Under the pieces are notes generated by a model, which was not told the origin of the DNA, did not search any database, and was given only the letters and a program-made list of their open reading frames with translations. The position numbers and the translations under genes were made by a program. Below are positions 7,674 through 16,021 of a DNA stretch of 46,956 bases, piece after piece. The stretch covers positions 1 to 46,956 of the forward strand of contig DXDD01000129.1 of NCBI GenBank assembly GCA_019115665.1, read 5' to 3'. Position 1 is the stretch's first letter. Every line of letters starts with the position of its first letter. The DNA comes from Candidatus Eisenbergiella pullistercoris. Its GTDB lineage: Bacteria; Bacillota; Clostridia; Lachnospirales; Lachnospiraceae.

Positions 7674-9101
7674 ATGTTTATCGGCAGAGAACAGGAATTG
7701 AAAAAGCTGAACCGGATGTACCAAAGCGGCAAGCTGGAAGTGGCTGTCATTTACGGCCGGCGCCGTGTTGGAAAAACGACGCTGATCAATGAGTTCTGCA
7801 AAGACAAAAAAACGATTTTTTTTGCGGCGCAGGAGAGCAGCGCCGAACAGAATCTGGAAACCCTGTCACGGGCGATTTCGGAAACGGAGAGCGGGGAAAG
7901 CGCGGCTTTTGCCACATATCGGAGCTTTACGGATGCTTTTCTGAAAATCGCAGAGCTGGCAAAAACACAGAGACTGATCTGGGTCATAGATGAATACCCC
8001 TATCTGGCGCAGGCAGAGCGCGGGATTTCCTCTCTTCTGCAGAATTTTCTGGATCACCGGTTCAGGCAGACAGGGCTGTTTCTGATTCTCTGCGGTTCTT
8101 CGATGAGTTTTATGGAAAAGCAGGTTTTGGGGTATCAGAGTCCTCTTTATGGCAGGAGAACCGCGCAGTTTAAAATCCTGCCTTTCGATTATCTGGATAC
8201 GGGAAAGTGGTTTCCGGAGTATTCCTGCAGCGACAGGGCGCTGATTTATGGGATCACGGGCGGGATTCCCATGTATCTGGAGCAGTTTTCGCCCGAGCTG
8301 ACGATCCGGGAAAACCTGCTGGAGAATTTATTCGACAGAAATGCCGTCCTGTTTGAAGAACCGTCCAACCTGCTGAAACAGGAGCTCCGGGAACCGGCGG
8401 CTTATAACGCCGTGATTACGGCGGTCGCTTCCGGAAAAACGAAGCTGTCGGAGATCGCGACTACGGTGGGTGTGGAAACCGGACTTTGCGCAAAATATAT
8501 GACGAATCTGATCGCTCTTGGAATCATCAAAAGAGAAACTCCCATCACTGAACCGAACAGCAAAAGACCGGTTTACCTGGTAGAAGATCAGTTTTTCCGT
8601 TTCTGGTACACCTTTGTGCCCGGGAACATTTCCGCGATACAGTCCGGCCGGATGGAGCGTTCCTATTCTTCCATGGTGGAAAGCCGCCTGCCCAATTATA
8701 TGGGACTGACCTTTGAAAAAATGTGCCGGGATTACATTTTATATTATGATGAAAAGCTGCCTTTTCCCATCGGGGCGGTGGGACAGTGGTGGGGAGGAAA
8801 TCCCAAAACCCGCAGACAGGCTCAGATTGATGTTGTGGTGACCTCGGCGGAAGGTGACAGCGCGATCATCGGCTCCTGTAAATTCCGGGAAACGCCGACA
8901 GAGGAGGAGGAACTGCGTCTGATGGAAGAATATGCGGACGCAATGGGACATTTTGCGAACCGGTATTATTACCTTTTTGCCAAATCCGGTTTCAGCGCCG
9001 GACTGGAAAGCCTTGCTGAAAAAGGACAGGTGCGGCTGCTCACGCTGGCGGAGCTGTATGAAGCCGATTCACAGGAAGAAAAAGAGAAAAACCCGGTTTG
9101 A
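7674..9101 (+). CDS. AAA ATPase of the archaeal-ATPase/DUF234 type
   Basis: A 475-residue protein. The N-terminal ATPase domain has Walker A GRRRVGKT (28-35) and Walker B LIWVIDE (Asp106, Glu107). The middle has a winged-helix-like part (about 245-305). The C-terminal domain (about 340-460) has Glu348, Asp386 and Lys403 in the spacing of a PD-(D/E)XK nuclease fold, as in DUF234. The family is widespread in mobile or accessory DNA and its role is not established. The ATG lies 13 bases after AAAGGAGA. The gene stands alone behind its own promoter, and a hairpin-array element begins a few bases after its stop. A distantly similar ATPase lies at the right edge of the window. Confidence 0.85.
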   Translation: MFIGREQELKKLNRMYQSGKLEVAVIYGRRRVGKTTLINEFCKDKKTIFFAAQESSAEQNLETLSRAISETESGESAAFATYRSFTDAFLKIAELAKTQRLIWVIDEYPYLAQAERGISSLLQNFLDHRFRQTGLFLILCGSSMSFMEKQVLGYQSPLYGRRTAQFKILPFDYLDTGKWFPEYSCSDRALIYGITGGIPMYLEQFSPELTIRENLLENLFDRNAVLFEEPSNLLKQELREPAAYNAVITAVASGKTKLSEIATTVGVETGLCAKYMTNLIALGIIKRETPITEPNSKRPVYLVEDQFFRFWYTFVPGNISAIQSGRMERSYSSMVESRLPNYMGLTFEKMCRDYILYYDEKLPFPIGAVGQWWGGNPKTRRQAQIDVVVTSAEGDSAIIGSCKFRETPTEEEELRLMEEYADAMGHFANRYYYLFAKSGFSAGLESLAEKGQVRLLTLAELYEADSQEEKEKNPV

Positions 9102-9106
9102 CACCC

Positions 9107-9386
9107 GGCAAGATGCTCTGGTACGGTTCAAAAGCAAGATTCACATGATATAACCGTACAAAAAGTCTTTTGCGACGGTTATAAAGAGGATTTCCGGATT
9201 CTTAACCGTACTTTCGGGCTATCCGATACGGTTAGAAACAGATTTTTCAACCTTTTAACCGTATCATGCCATGAAAAGTACGGTTCAGAATAGCATTTTC
9301 TGGAATTAGATCCGTAAAAAATGGATTTTTGTACGGTTACGAATCCATTTTTTCGTTTTTCAACCGTATATGGACGGAAGTGTTCC
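9107..9386 (-). repeat. Hairpin-array element, copy A (5 units, minus orientation)
   Basis: Five inverted-repeat units are built on TACGGTT and AACCGTA. The CCGTA cores start at 9154, 9206, 9259, 9312 and 9364, a period of 52-53 bp. Read on the minus strand the element begins with CTTCCGTCCATATACGG and a linker containing AAAACGAAAAAATGGATT, and ends with AACCGTACCAGAGCATC then TTGCC. The same head and tail bound the copy at 45649-45768. Segments between AACCGTA and the next TACGGTT differ in sequence but are often self-complementary, so each unit folds into an extended hairpin. The element starts just after the stop of the ATPase gene. The rest of the gap to murE (9387-9505) shows nothing else. 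Confidence 0.8.
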
Positions 9387-9505
9387 ATGGAAGGCCCGGC
9401 GGAATGTTTTCCTGTAAAAATTTACGGAACATTTTTGTCTGGTCCCCTGCCCTGTGAAAAGCAGCAGGTTCCCTGTGACGATTATAAGCAGCGTTTTGGC
9501 GCCGG

Positions 9506-9534
9506 TTGAAAAAATCCCCCTTCTATGCTATTCT
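9506..9534 (+). promoter_or_regulatory. Promoter of murE
   Basis: TTGAAA (9506-9511) and TATTCT (9529-9534) are 17 bp apart. A TG two bases before the -10 gives an extended -10 element. A leader of about 130 nt follows before the murE start. Confidence 0.65.
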
Positions 9535-9590
9535 TATAGAATCTGCTGACCAGGAAGAATTGCAAAAGAAATTCTTTCCACGGATTAAAA

Positions 9591-9660
9591 TGCGGCCGTT
9601 CGGCCGCAGGACGGGAATCGGCTTTGCCGTTTCCCTGGAAGAATCGCTTCGCGGTTCTTC
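9591..9660 (+). other. Structured 5' leader of murE
   Basis: Two strong stems lie in the untranslated leader. TGCGGCCG (9591-9598) pairs with CGGCCGCA (9601-9608). GAAGAATCGC (9638-9647) pairs with GCGGTTCTTC (9651-9660) with one G-U pair. The second ends right before the ribosome binding site AAAGGAGGT (9662-9670). I recognise no named riboswitch. Confidence 0.5.
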
Positions 9661-9673
9661 AAAAGGAGGTAGC

Positions 9674-11197
9674 ATGACCAAACTGAGAACTCTGCTTGAG
9701 AATCTGGAAGTGACAGCCCTGCGGGGCAGTCTGGAGACCGCGCTGGATCAGGAGATCACGGCACTGGTTTACGATTCCAGAAAGATCACGAAGGACTGCC
9801 TTTTCGTCTGTATCGAAGGGGCGAATTTTGATGGACATGACGCGGCGGCGCAGGCGGTTTCTCAGGGAGCGGCCGTTCTGGTGGTACAAAAGCCCGTTGA
9901 AGTGCCGCAGGACAGCGAGGTGCTGATCCTGCAGGCGGAAAGCACGCGCTATGCGCTGGCCTTTCTGTCCGCGGCCTGGTTCGGCCATCCGGCGTCAAAG
10001 CTTACGACCATCGGCATCACCGGGACGAAGGGAAAAACAACCTCCACCTATCTGGTGAAGTCCATTCTGGAAAACGCCGGGCGGAAGGTGGGGCTTGTGG
10101 GCACCATCGAGGTGATCATCGGGGATACGCACATCCATGCGGAAAACACCACGCCGGAATCCTACGTGCTCCAGTCGTATCTTTCACGGATGGTGGAGGA
10201 GGGCTGCGATACGGTGGTGATGGAGGTTTCCTCCCAGGCGCTGATGCAGCACAGAAGCCAGGGCTTCGTGTTTGACTTCGGCATTTTTACGAATATCGAG
10301 CCGGATCATATCGGGCCGAATGAGCATGCCAGCTTTGAAGAATATCTGCATTGCAAGGGGCTTTTGTTCCAACAGTGCCGGGTGGGCATTGTGAACGGAG
10401 ACGACGCTCACTGGAGGCAGGTGACGGAAGGCCGCACCTGCCGGCTGGAAACCTACGGACTGGGCGAGGGGTGCGACATCCGCGCCACGGGCCTGAAGCT
10501 GACGAATGGGAATGGAAAGCTGGGCGCAGCCTTCCATGTCTCCTGCGGCGCAGACGGGGCGGAAAGCGGGGAGGCGATGGATTTTGACGCTCAGATCGAC
10601 ATGCCGGGCCGGTTCAGCGTCTACAACGCGCTGACTGCCATCGCCATCTGCCGTCATTTCAGGGTTTCCGTTCCGGATATGCAGAAGGCGCTTCTTTCCG
10701 CGAAGGTGAAAGGGCGCATCGAGCCTGTGAAGGTGTCGGATGAATTCACCCTGCTCATCGATTACGCGCACAACGCCATGGCGCTGGAAAGTCTTCTGAC
10801 CACCCTGAAGGAATACGGGCACGGAAGGCTGGTCTGCGTGTTTGGCTGCGGGGGAAACCGCTCCCGCCTGCGCCGGTTCGAGATGGGCGAGGTGAGCGGA
10901 AGGCTTGCGGATCTGACCGTCATCACCTCTGACAATCCCCGGTTCGAGGAGCCCCAGGCCATCATCGACGATATTGTGAACGGCATTCAGAAAACGGACG
11001 GGAAGCATATCGAGATCTGCGACCGGAAGGAAGCCATTGCCTGGGCCATCGACCACGGGCAGCCCGGGGACATCATCGTGCTTGCGGGCAAAGGCCATGA
11101 GGACTATCAGGAGATCCGGGGCGTGAAGCATCCCATGGACGAGCGGGAGCTGATCGCGGATATCCTGAAGGAGCGGGGGATTTCCTTTTCCTCCTGA
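9674..11197 (+). CDS. murE: UDP-MurNAc-L-Ala-D-Glu:meso-diaminopimelate ligase
   Basis: A 507-residue Mur ligase that adds the third residue to the peptidoglycan stem peptide in the cytosol, using ATP. The ATP-binding GTKGKTT motif is at 117-123. The DNPR box at 420-423 is the feature that marks meso-diaminopimelate rather than lysine use. GKGHE is at 472-476. The ATG at 9674 has an ideal AAAGGAGGT, and an N-terminal extension reading back to 9506 is rejected because it overlaps the promoter. The gene is separate from the dcw cluster 15 kb downstream, where other mur genes lie. Length and motifs are normal. Confidence 0.95.
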   Translation: MTKLRTLLENLEVTALRGSLETALDQEITALVYDSRKITKDCLFVCIEGANFDGHDAAAQAVSQGAAVLVVQKPVEVPQDSEVLILQAESTRYALAFLSAAWFGHPASKLTTIGITGTKGKTTSTYLVKSILENAGRKVGLVGTIEVIIGDTHIHAENTTPESYVLQSYLSRMVEEGCDTVVMEVSSQALMQHRSQGFVFDFGIFTNIEPDHIGPNEHASFEEYLHCKGLLFQQCRVGIVNGDDAHWRQVTEGRTCRLETYGLGEGCDIRATGLKLTNGNGKLGAAFHVSCGADGAESGEAMDFDAQIDMPGRFSVYNALTAIAICRHFRVSVPDMQKALLSAKVKGRIEPVKVSDEFTLLIDYAHNAMALESLLTTLKEYGHGRLVCVFGCGGNRSRLRRFEMGEVSGRLADLTVITSDNPRFEEPQAIIDDIVNGIQKTDGKHIEICDRKEAIAWAIDHGQPGDIIVLAGKGHEDYQEIRGVKHPMDERELIADILKERGISFSS

Positions 11198-11200
11198 CGC

Positions 11201-11281
11201 GTGCCGCGCCGGGACGACACTTTTGCATGCCGCGCCAGGGCGCACACATTTTGCGTGCCGCGCCGGAGCGACACATTTTAT
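11201..11281 (+). repeat. Three degenerate ~27-bp tandem repeats between murE and priA
   Basis: Three units begin with (G/A)TGCCGCGCC at 11201, 11227 and 11255, and each ends in ACACTTTT or ACACATTTT. They lie three bases after the murE stop and give spurious open frames that extend priA upstream. Confidence 0.75.
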
Positions 11282-11373
11282 GGAAAGCGGGAAGCTCCGG
11301 CCTGTCCCGGGGCCTGCAGCACAGACCCGAACCGGAGAACCGCACAGAAGTACGGAAAGGAGGCGGAAAACAG

Positions 11374-13620
11374 ATGCAGGGAAAATACGCAAACGTCATC
11401 GTGGATATTTCTCATGAAAATGTGGACCGCCCCTTTGCCTACCGCATTCCCGGGCGGCTCCGGGGTGTTCCGGAGCCGGGCATGCAGGTTGTGATACCCT
11501 TCGGGCGGGGCAATACGCTGCGCACCGGCTACATCATCGAGGTGACGGACGAGGCGGATTTTGATGAAAGCCGCATGAAGGAGCTGGACAGCATCAGAAA
11601 GGGCGGAACGCAGGTGGAGAGCCGCCTGATCCGGCTGGCCTTCTGGATGAAGGAGCATTACGGATCCACCATCATCGCGGCTCTGAAAACCGTGCTTCCG
11701 GCGAGAAAGAAGTTCAAAACGCCGGAAAAAAAGGAAATCCGCCTTCGCGTGAGCTCGGAGGAGGCCCGCCAGGAGCTCCTGACATGCGAGAGGAAGCACC
11801 AGAACGCCAAGGCCCGCGTCCTGCGGGAGCTGATCGCGGAGGAATGCCTTCCCATGGGGCTTCTTGCAAAAAAGCTGAACATTTCCGCCACCACCTTCAA
11901 AAGCCTCTGGGAGAGCGGCATCGTTTCCATCGAAAGCGTGCCTTACTACCGCAATCCGGTGAAGCTGGACGTGGAGCGGGAGGAGGGAAGGCGGTTAAGC
12001 CCTTCTCAGCGGCGGATTGTGGAGGATTTTTTTGAAAAATACGACGCCGGGGACCGGCAGACCTGCCTCCTGAAGGGAATCACCGGGAGCGGGAAAACGG
12101 AGGTCTACATGGCGCTCATCGAGGGCGTGGTGAAGCGGGGGCATCAGGCGGTGATGCTGATTCCGGAGATCGCCCTCACCTATCAGACCGTGCTGCGCTT
12201 TTACAGGCGGTTCGGCGACCGGGTTTCCGTGATGAATTCCACCCTGTCCGCCGGGGAAAAATATGACCAGTGCGAGCGGGCGAAGCGCCGGGAGATCGAC
12301 GTGATCATCGGGCCCCGTTCCGCTCTTTTCACCCCTTTTCCGGACATCGGCCTCATCGTCATTGACGAGGAGCATGAGGGCAGCTATAAGAGTGAGACCA
12401 TGCCGAAGTACCACGCGAGGGAGACGGCCGAGGAGCTGGCCAGGCTTCACGGAGCGGCGGTATTTTTAGGCTCCGCCACACCGTCCCTGGAGAGCTTTTA
12501 TCGGGCAAAGGAGGGCAGATACCGGCTCTACACCCTTTCGGAGCGCTTAAACGGCGGAATGCTTCCGAAGGTGTACGTGGAGGATCTGCGGCAGGAGCTG
12601 AAGGAAGGAAACCGATCCATTTTTTCCCGAAGGCTGCAGGCGCTTCTGGAGGACCGGTTCGCGAGGGGAGAGCAGAGCATGCTCTTTCTGAACCGCAGAG
12701 GCTACGCGGGCTTCGTATCCTGCCGCATGTGCGGCCATGTGATGAAGTGCCCGCACTGCGACGTTTCCCTTTCCGAGCACAGAAACGGCACTCTGGTCTG
12801 CCACTACTGCGGCTATACGCGGCCGGCGGTGCAAACCTGCCCGGAATGCGGCTCTCGCTATATTCTGGGCTTCCGGGCGGGAACCGAACAGATCGAGGAG
12901 CAGCTTCACCGGATGTATCCGGACAAAAAAGTGCTGCGGATGGACGCGGACACTACCCGGAAGAAGGAGAGCTATGAACAGATCCTCGCCTCCTTTGCCG
13001 CAGGGGAGGCGGACGTGCTGGTGGGCACCCAGATGATCGTGAAGGGACACGATTTTCCGGCAGTCACCCTCATGGGAATCCTGGCGGCGGACATGTCCCT
13101 TTCCGCCTCGGACTACCGGGCGTCGGAGCGCACCTTTCAGCTTCTGACCCAGGCGGCGGGCCGGGCCGGCCGGGGCAGCCGCCCCGGCGAGGTGGTGATC
13201 CAGACCTACCAGCCGGAGCACTACAGCATTGTCCACGCGGCGGCGCAGGATTACGACGGCTTTTATGAGGAGGAGATCCTGTACCGGAAGCTTCTCTCCT
13301 ATCCGCCTGCCGCCCATATCCTGGCCGTCCAGATCGGAGCGGCGCAGGAGGAGGCGGGAGCGGCGCTTGCAAAACGGCTTTCCCTGCTGGCCGGGGATCT
13401 TCCGGAGGGGAGCTTTCTCATCGGTCCGGCGCCCGCCTCCATCGGAAAGATCAGCGACGTATACCGCTTTGTCATCTATGTCAAAAGTCCGGATTATGAT
13501 GTGCTCATCCGCGTCAAGGACCGGATGGAGAGCTGGCTGAAGGGACAGGAGGACAGAGACGGGAGAGAGGGAAGAAGCAGAACGGTACAGTTCGATTTTG
13601 ACCCGATGAACCCATTTTAG
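11374..13620 (+). CDS. priA: Primosomal replication restart helicase PriA
   Basis: A 748-residue DEAH-type 3'-5' helicase that reloads the replisome at stalled forks. The 3'BD-like N-terminal domain includes VDRPFAYRIP. The helicase core has Walker A GITGSGKT (235-242) and the DEEH box (331-334). Eight cysteines form the PriA zinc module: C450, C453, C459, C462, C476, C479, C489, C492. The start is the ATG behind GGAAAGGAGG; an earlier in-frame ATG at 11227 lies in the tandem repeats and is rejected. It precedes def and fmt, a common Firmicutes order (priA-def-fmt). Confidence 0.95.
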   Translation: MQGKYANVIVDISHENVDRPFAYRIPGRLRGVPEPGMQVVIPFGRGNTLRTGYIIEVTDEADFDESRMKELDSIRKGGTQVESRLIRLAFWMKEHYGSTIIAALKTVLPARKKFKTPEKKEIRLRVSSEEARQELLTCERKHQNAKARVLRELIAEECLPMGLLAKKLNISATTFKSLWESGIVSIESVPYYRNPVKLDVEREEGRRLSPSQRRIVEDFFEKYDAGDRQTCLLKGITGSGKTEVYMALIEGVVKRGHQAVMLIPEIALTYQTVLRFYRRFGDRVSVMNSTLSAGEKYDQCERAKRREIDVIIGPRSALFTPFPDIGLIVIDEEHEGSYKSETMPKYHARETAEELARLHGAAVFLGSATPSLESFYRAKEGRYRLYTLSERLNGGMLPKVYVEDLRQELKEGNRSIFSRRLQALLEDRFARGEQSMLFLNRRGYAGFVSCRMCGHVMKCPHCDVSLSEHRNGTLVCHYCGYTRPAVQTCPECGSRYILGFRAGTEQIEEQLHRMYPDKKVLRMDADTTRKKESYEQILASFAAGEADVLVGTQMIVKGHDFPAVTLMGILAADMSLSASDYRASERTFQLLTQAAGRAGRGSRPGEVVIQTYQPEHYSIVHAAAQDYDGFYEEEILYRKLLSYPPAAHILAVQIGAAQEEAGAALAKRLSLLAGDLPEGSFLIGPAPASIGKISDVYRFVIYVKSPDYDVLIRVKDRMESWLKGQEDRDGREGRSRTVQFDFDPMNPF

Positions 13621-13695
13621 ATAAGCATTTACCATACAGAAATTTCGTCCGGCGTCTGTACCGAAGGCGCGGACGTGGAAACGGAGGAACAGGCC

Positions 13696-14166
13696 ATGGC
13701 AATCAGAAACATCAGAGTGATGGGGGATCCCATCCTGGAAAAGACCTGCAAGGAGGTCAAGGAGATGACGCCCCGCACGCAGGAGCTCATCGACGACATG
13801 CTGGAGACCATGTATGAGGCGAACGGCGTAGGGCTTGCCGCCCCCCAGGTGGGCGTGCTCAAGCGCATCGTGGTCATCGACGTGACCGGAGAGGACCCGA
13901 TCGTTCTCATCAATCCCCGCATCATGGAGACCAGCGGCGAACAGACCGGCGGCGAGGGCTGCCTTTCCGTTCCCGGAAAGAGCGGCATCGTCACAAGGCC
14001 CAATTACGTGAAGGTGAAGGCCTATGACCGGGACATGAACCCCATCGAGCTGGAAGGCACGGAGCTTCTGGCACGGGCCTTCTGCCATGAGATCGACCAT
14101 CTGGACGGACACCTGTACGTGGAAAAGGTGGAAGGCGAGCTGGCCGATGTGGAGGAGGAGGCATGA
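13696..14166 (+). CDS. def: Peptide deformylase
   Basis: A 156-residue metalloenzyme that removes the formyl group from the N-terminal Met of new proteins. The three motifs are intact: GVGLAAPQ (44-51), EGCLS with the metal-binding Cys89, and HEIDH (His131, Glu132, His135). The ATG at 13696 follows ACGGAGGAAC; the in-frame ATG 21 bases earlier lacks a site. It lies between priA and fmt, the enzyme that adds the formyl group. Its last codons form one arm of a long palindrome. Confidence 0.95.
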   Translation: MAIRNIRVMGDPILEKTCKEVKEMTPRTQELIDDMLETMYEANGVGLAAPQVGVLKRIVVIDVTGEDPIVLINPRIMETSGEQTGGEGCLSVPGKSGIVTRPNYVKVKAYDRDMNPIELEGTELLARAFCHEIDHLDGHLYVEKVEGELADVEEEA

Positions 14167-14217
14167 AAAGAAACTCTAAGGCGTCAGAAGACGCCGCCTG
14201 AGAGTTTCTTTTCATGC
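14161..14217 (+). terminator. Long perfect palindrome overlapping the def stop
   Basis: GCATGAAAAGAAACTCT (14161-14177) pairs perfectly with AGAGTTTCTTTTCATGC (14201-14217), and an inner GGCGTC/GACGCC extends the stem. The TGA stop of def (14164-14166) lies in the left arm, and a TTTT run is in the right arm. It is a bidirectional-type terminator or attenuator before fmt. Confidence 0.7.
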
Positions 14218-14218
14218 C

Positions 14219-14245
14219 GAAGAATGGCCCTTCGGGCCATTCTTC
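14219..14245 (+). terminator. Second hairpin between def and fmt
   Basis: GAAGAATGGCCC (14219-14230) pairs perfectly with GGGCCATTCTTC (14234-14245) over a 3-base loop. It sits one base after the def palindrome and about ten bases before the fmt ribosome binding site. No T run follows, so it may be a leader structure instead of a terminator. Confidence 0.5.
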
Positions 14246-14267
14246 CAGAGTTGTGGAGGTGGTAAAT

Positions 14268-15200
14268 GTGAAAATCGTTTTCATGGGAACGCCGGAGCTG
14301 GCGGCGGGGGTGTTGAAGTCGCTGTATGAAGCGGGACATGAGATTGTCGCCGCGGTGACGCAGCCGGATAAGCCCAAGGGCAGAAGCAAGACGCCGCAGA
14401 TGTCCCCGGTAAAGGAATTCGCCCTGGAAAAGGGCATCGAGGTGTTTCAGCCGGTCCGCATCCGAAAGCCCGAGGCGGTGGAAAAGCTGAAGGAATATGA
14501 CGCGGAGGTGTTCGTGGTGGCGGCCTTCGGCCAGATCCTCTCTCAGGAGATTCTGGATATGCCGAAATACGGCTGCATCAACGTGCACGCCTCCCTGCTT
14601 CCCGCTTACAGAGGGTCCGCGCCCATCCAGTGGTGCATCCTCAACGGGGAAGAAAAGACGGGCGTGACCATCATGCAGATGGACGCCGGAATCGATACGG
14701 GAGATATGCTCCTGAAAAAGGAGGTTTCCATCCTGCCTTCCGACACGGCGGAAAGCCTGTCGGATAAGCTGGAGCAGGCAGGAGGAGAGGCGATCGTGGA
14801 AGCGCTTGCGCTTCTGGAGCGGGGAGAGCTGAAGGCCGTCCCTCAGAACGAGGCGGGAAGCAGCTATGTTTCCATGATCGACAAGGAAATGGGACGGATC
14901 GATTTTTCCCGTTCCGCGGCAGAAATCGACCGGAGGATCCGGGGCCTGTACCCCTGGCCCGGCACATTTACCTCTTATAAGGGAAAAACCCTGAAGCTCT
15001 GGGAGGCGGTTCCGCTTTCTGAGGAAGCGGGCGGAGAACCCGGAAGCATTGAGCGGGTGGAGAAGGACGCCGTATATGTGAATACCGGAAAGGGTATTCT
15101 GAAAGTGACGCAGCTTCAGCTGGAAGGAAAGAAACGGATGCAGGTGAAGGACTTTCTGCTGGGCTGCAGGATGGAAAAAGGAGACATGTTAGGATGTTAG
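14268..15200 (+). CDS. fmt: Methionyl-tRNA formyltransferase
   Basis: A 310-residue enzyme that formylates initiator Met-tRNA using 10-formyl-tetrahydrofolate. It begins MKIVFMGTPELA, the family start. Catalytic residues are Asn105 and His107 in INVHASLLP, and Asp143 in GIDTGD. The C-terminal OB-like domain starts about 205. A GTG at 14268 is chosen because GGAGGTGG precedes it and it gives the conserved N-terminus. It follows def across two hairpins. The next gene (zinc peptidase) starts seven bases before the fmt stop, so those two are coupled. Confidence 0.94.
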   Translation: MKIVFMGTPELAAGVLKSLYEAGHEIVAAVTQPDKPKGRSKTPQMSPVKEFALEKGIEVFQPVRIRKPEAVEKLKEYDAEVFVVAAFGQILSQEILDMPKYGCINVHASLLPAYRGSAPIQWCILNGEEKTGVTIMQMDAGIDTGDMLLKKEVSILPSDTAESLSDKLEQAGGEAIVEALALLERGELKAVPQNEAGSSYVSMIDKEMGRIDFSRSAAEIDRRIRGLYPWPGTFTSYKGKTLKLWEAVPLSEEAGGEPGSIERVEKDAVYVNTGKGILKVTQLQLEGKKRMQVKDFLLGCRMEKGDMLGC

Positions 15201-15904
15201 GTTACGGATACGGTTACTATTTTGACCCCACCTATATACTGGTCATCATCGGCGCGATTCTGTCCATCTGGGCGAGCAGCCGGGTAAACGGCACCTACGC
15301 GAAGTATTCCCGGGTGCGCAGCATGACGGGAATGACCGGCGCGGAGGCCGCGAGGAGAATTCTGGACTATAACGGCCTTACCAGCGTGCGCATCGAACAC
15401 GTGCGGGGAAATCTGACGGACCATTATGACCCGTCGGCCAAGGTGCTGCGCCTGTCCGACGCCACCTACGCTTCGGGAAGCGTGGCGGCCATCGGGGTGG
15501 CGGCGCATGAATGCGGCCATGCGGTGCAGGATAAGGAAAGCTACGCGCCGCTTCGCATCCGCACGGCGCTGGTTCCCGCGGCCAATCTGGGCTGCCGGCT
15601 TGGCATTCCGCTGGTGATCCTTGGCCTGATCCTTGGCCTGAACAGCACCCTCGCCATGATCGGCGTGTGGATCTTCGCGATCTCCGTGCTGTTTCAGATC
15701 GTGACCCTGCCGGTGGAATACAACGCCTCCGGACGGGCGCTCAGGATGCTGGAGGACTATCACATTCTCGGCGGACAGGAAACGGAGATGGCAAGGAAGG
15801 TGCTCGGCGCGGCGGCGCTCACCTATGTGGCGGCGGCAGCCTCCAGCGTCCTGCAGCTTCTGCGGCTGTGGATCCTTGCGGGAGGAAACCGGCGGGACGA
15901 CTGA
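15194..15904 (+). CDS. yugP: YugP-type membrane zinc metallopeptidase
   Basis: A 236-residue protein of the DUF2268-like zinc_peptidase_2 (YugP) family. It has an N-terminal membrane segment (about 13-30), the HExxH zinc motif HECGH (105-109), and two to three further membrane segments (about 135-175 and near the C-terminus). The substrate is unknown. It overlaps fmt by seven bases and its start has AAAAAGGAG upstream, so it is translated from the same message. The last codons (RDD, stop) are part of a sequence that has been duplicated downstream as a 45-bp repeat. Confidence 0.88.
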   Translation: MLGYGYGYYFDPTYILVIIGAILSIWASSRVNGTYAKYSRVRSMTGMTGAEAARRILDYNGLTSVRIEHVRGNLTDHYDPSAKVLRLSDATYASGSVAAIGVAAHECGHAVQDKESYAPLRIRTALVPAANLGCRLGIPLVILGLILGLNSTLAMIGVWIFAISVLFQIVTLPVEYNASGRALRMLEDYHILGGQETEMARKVLGAAALTYVAAAASSVLQLLRLWILAGGNRRDD

Positions 15905-15911
15905 GCGGCAG

Positions 15912-16021
15912 GAAAGAAAGCGGGACGACTGAGCAATCCGCCGGGATATGCCGCGGGAAAGAAAGCGGGACGACTGGGCAATCCGCCGGGATATGCCGCG
16001 GGAAAGAAAATGGAGCGACGG
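15912..16021 (+). repeat. 45-bp tandem repeats between yugP and rsmB
   Basis: Two full 45-bp copies (15912-15956, 15957-16001) differ at one position, and a partial third copy (16002-16021) leads into rsmB. Part of the unit (GCGGGACGACTGAGC) also occurs at the 3' end of yugP, including its stop codon. The repeat thus seems to have grown from the end of that gene. Confidence 0.85.

Noticed and set aside
9107-9386. CRISPR array interpretation of the hairpin arrays
   Set aside because: The constant part is only 7-8 bp arms, the intervening sequences share consensus with one another, they are not unique spacers, and no cas gene is nearby.
11227-11373. N-terminal extension of PriA
   Set aside because: The extension is read from tandem repeats, and a strong GGAAAGGAGG precedes the internal ATG at 11374.
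12547-14112. 521-residue minus-strand open frame across priA and def
   Set aside because: It spans two clear plus-strand genes and their intergenic gap and has no domain or ribosome site; a codon-bias shadow.
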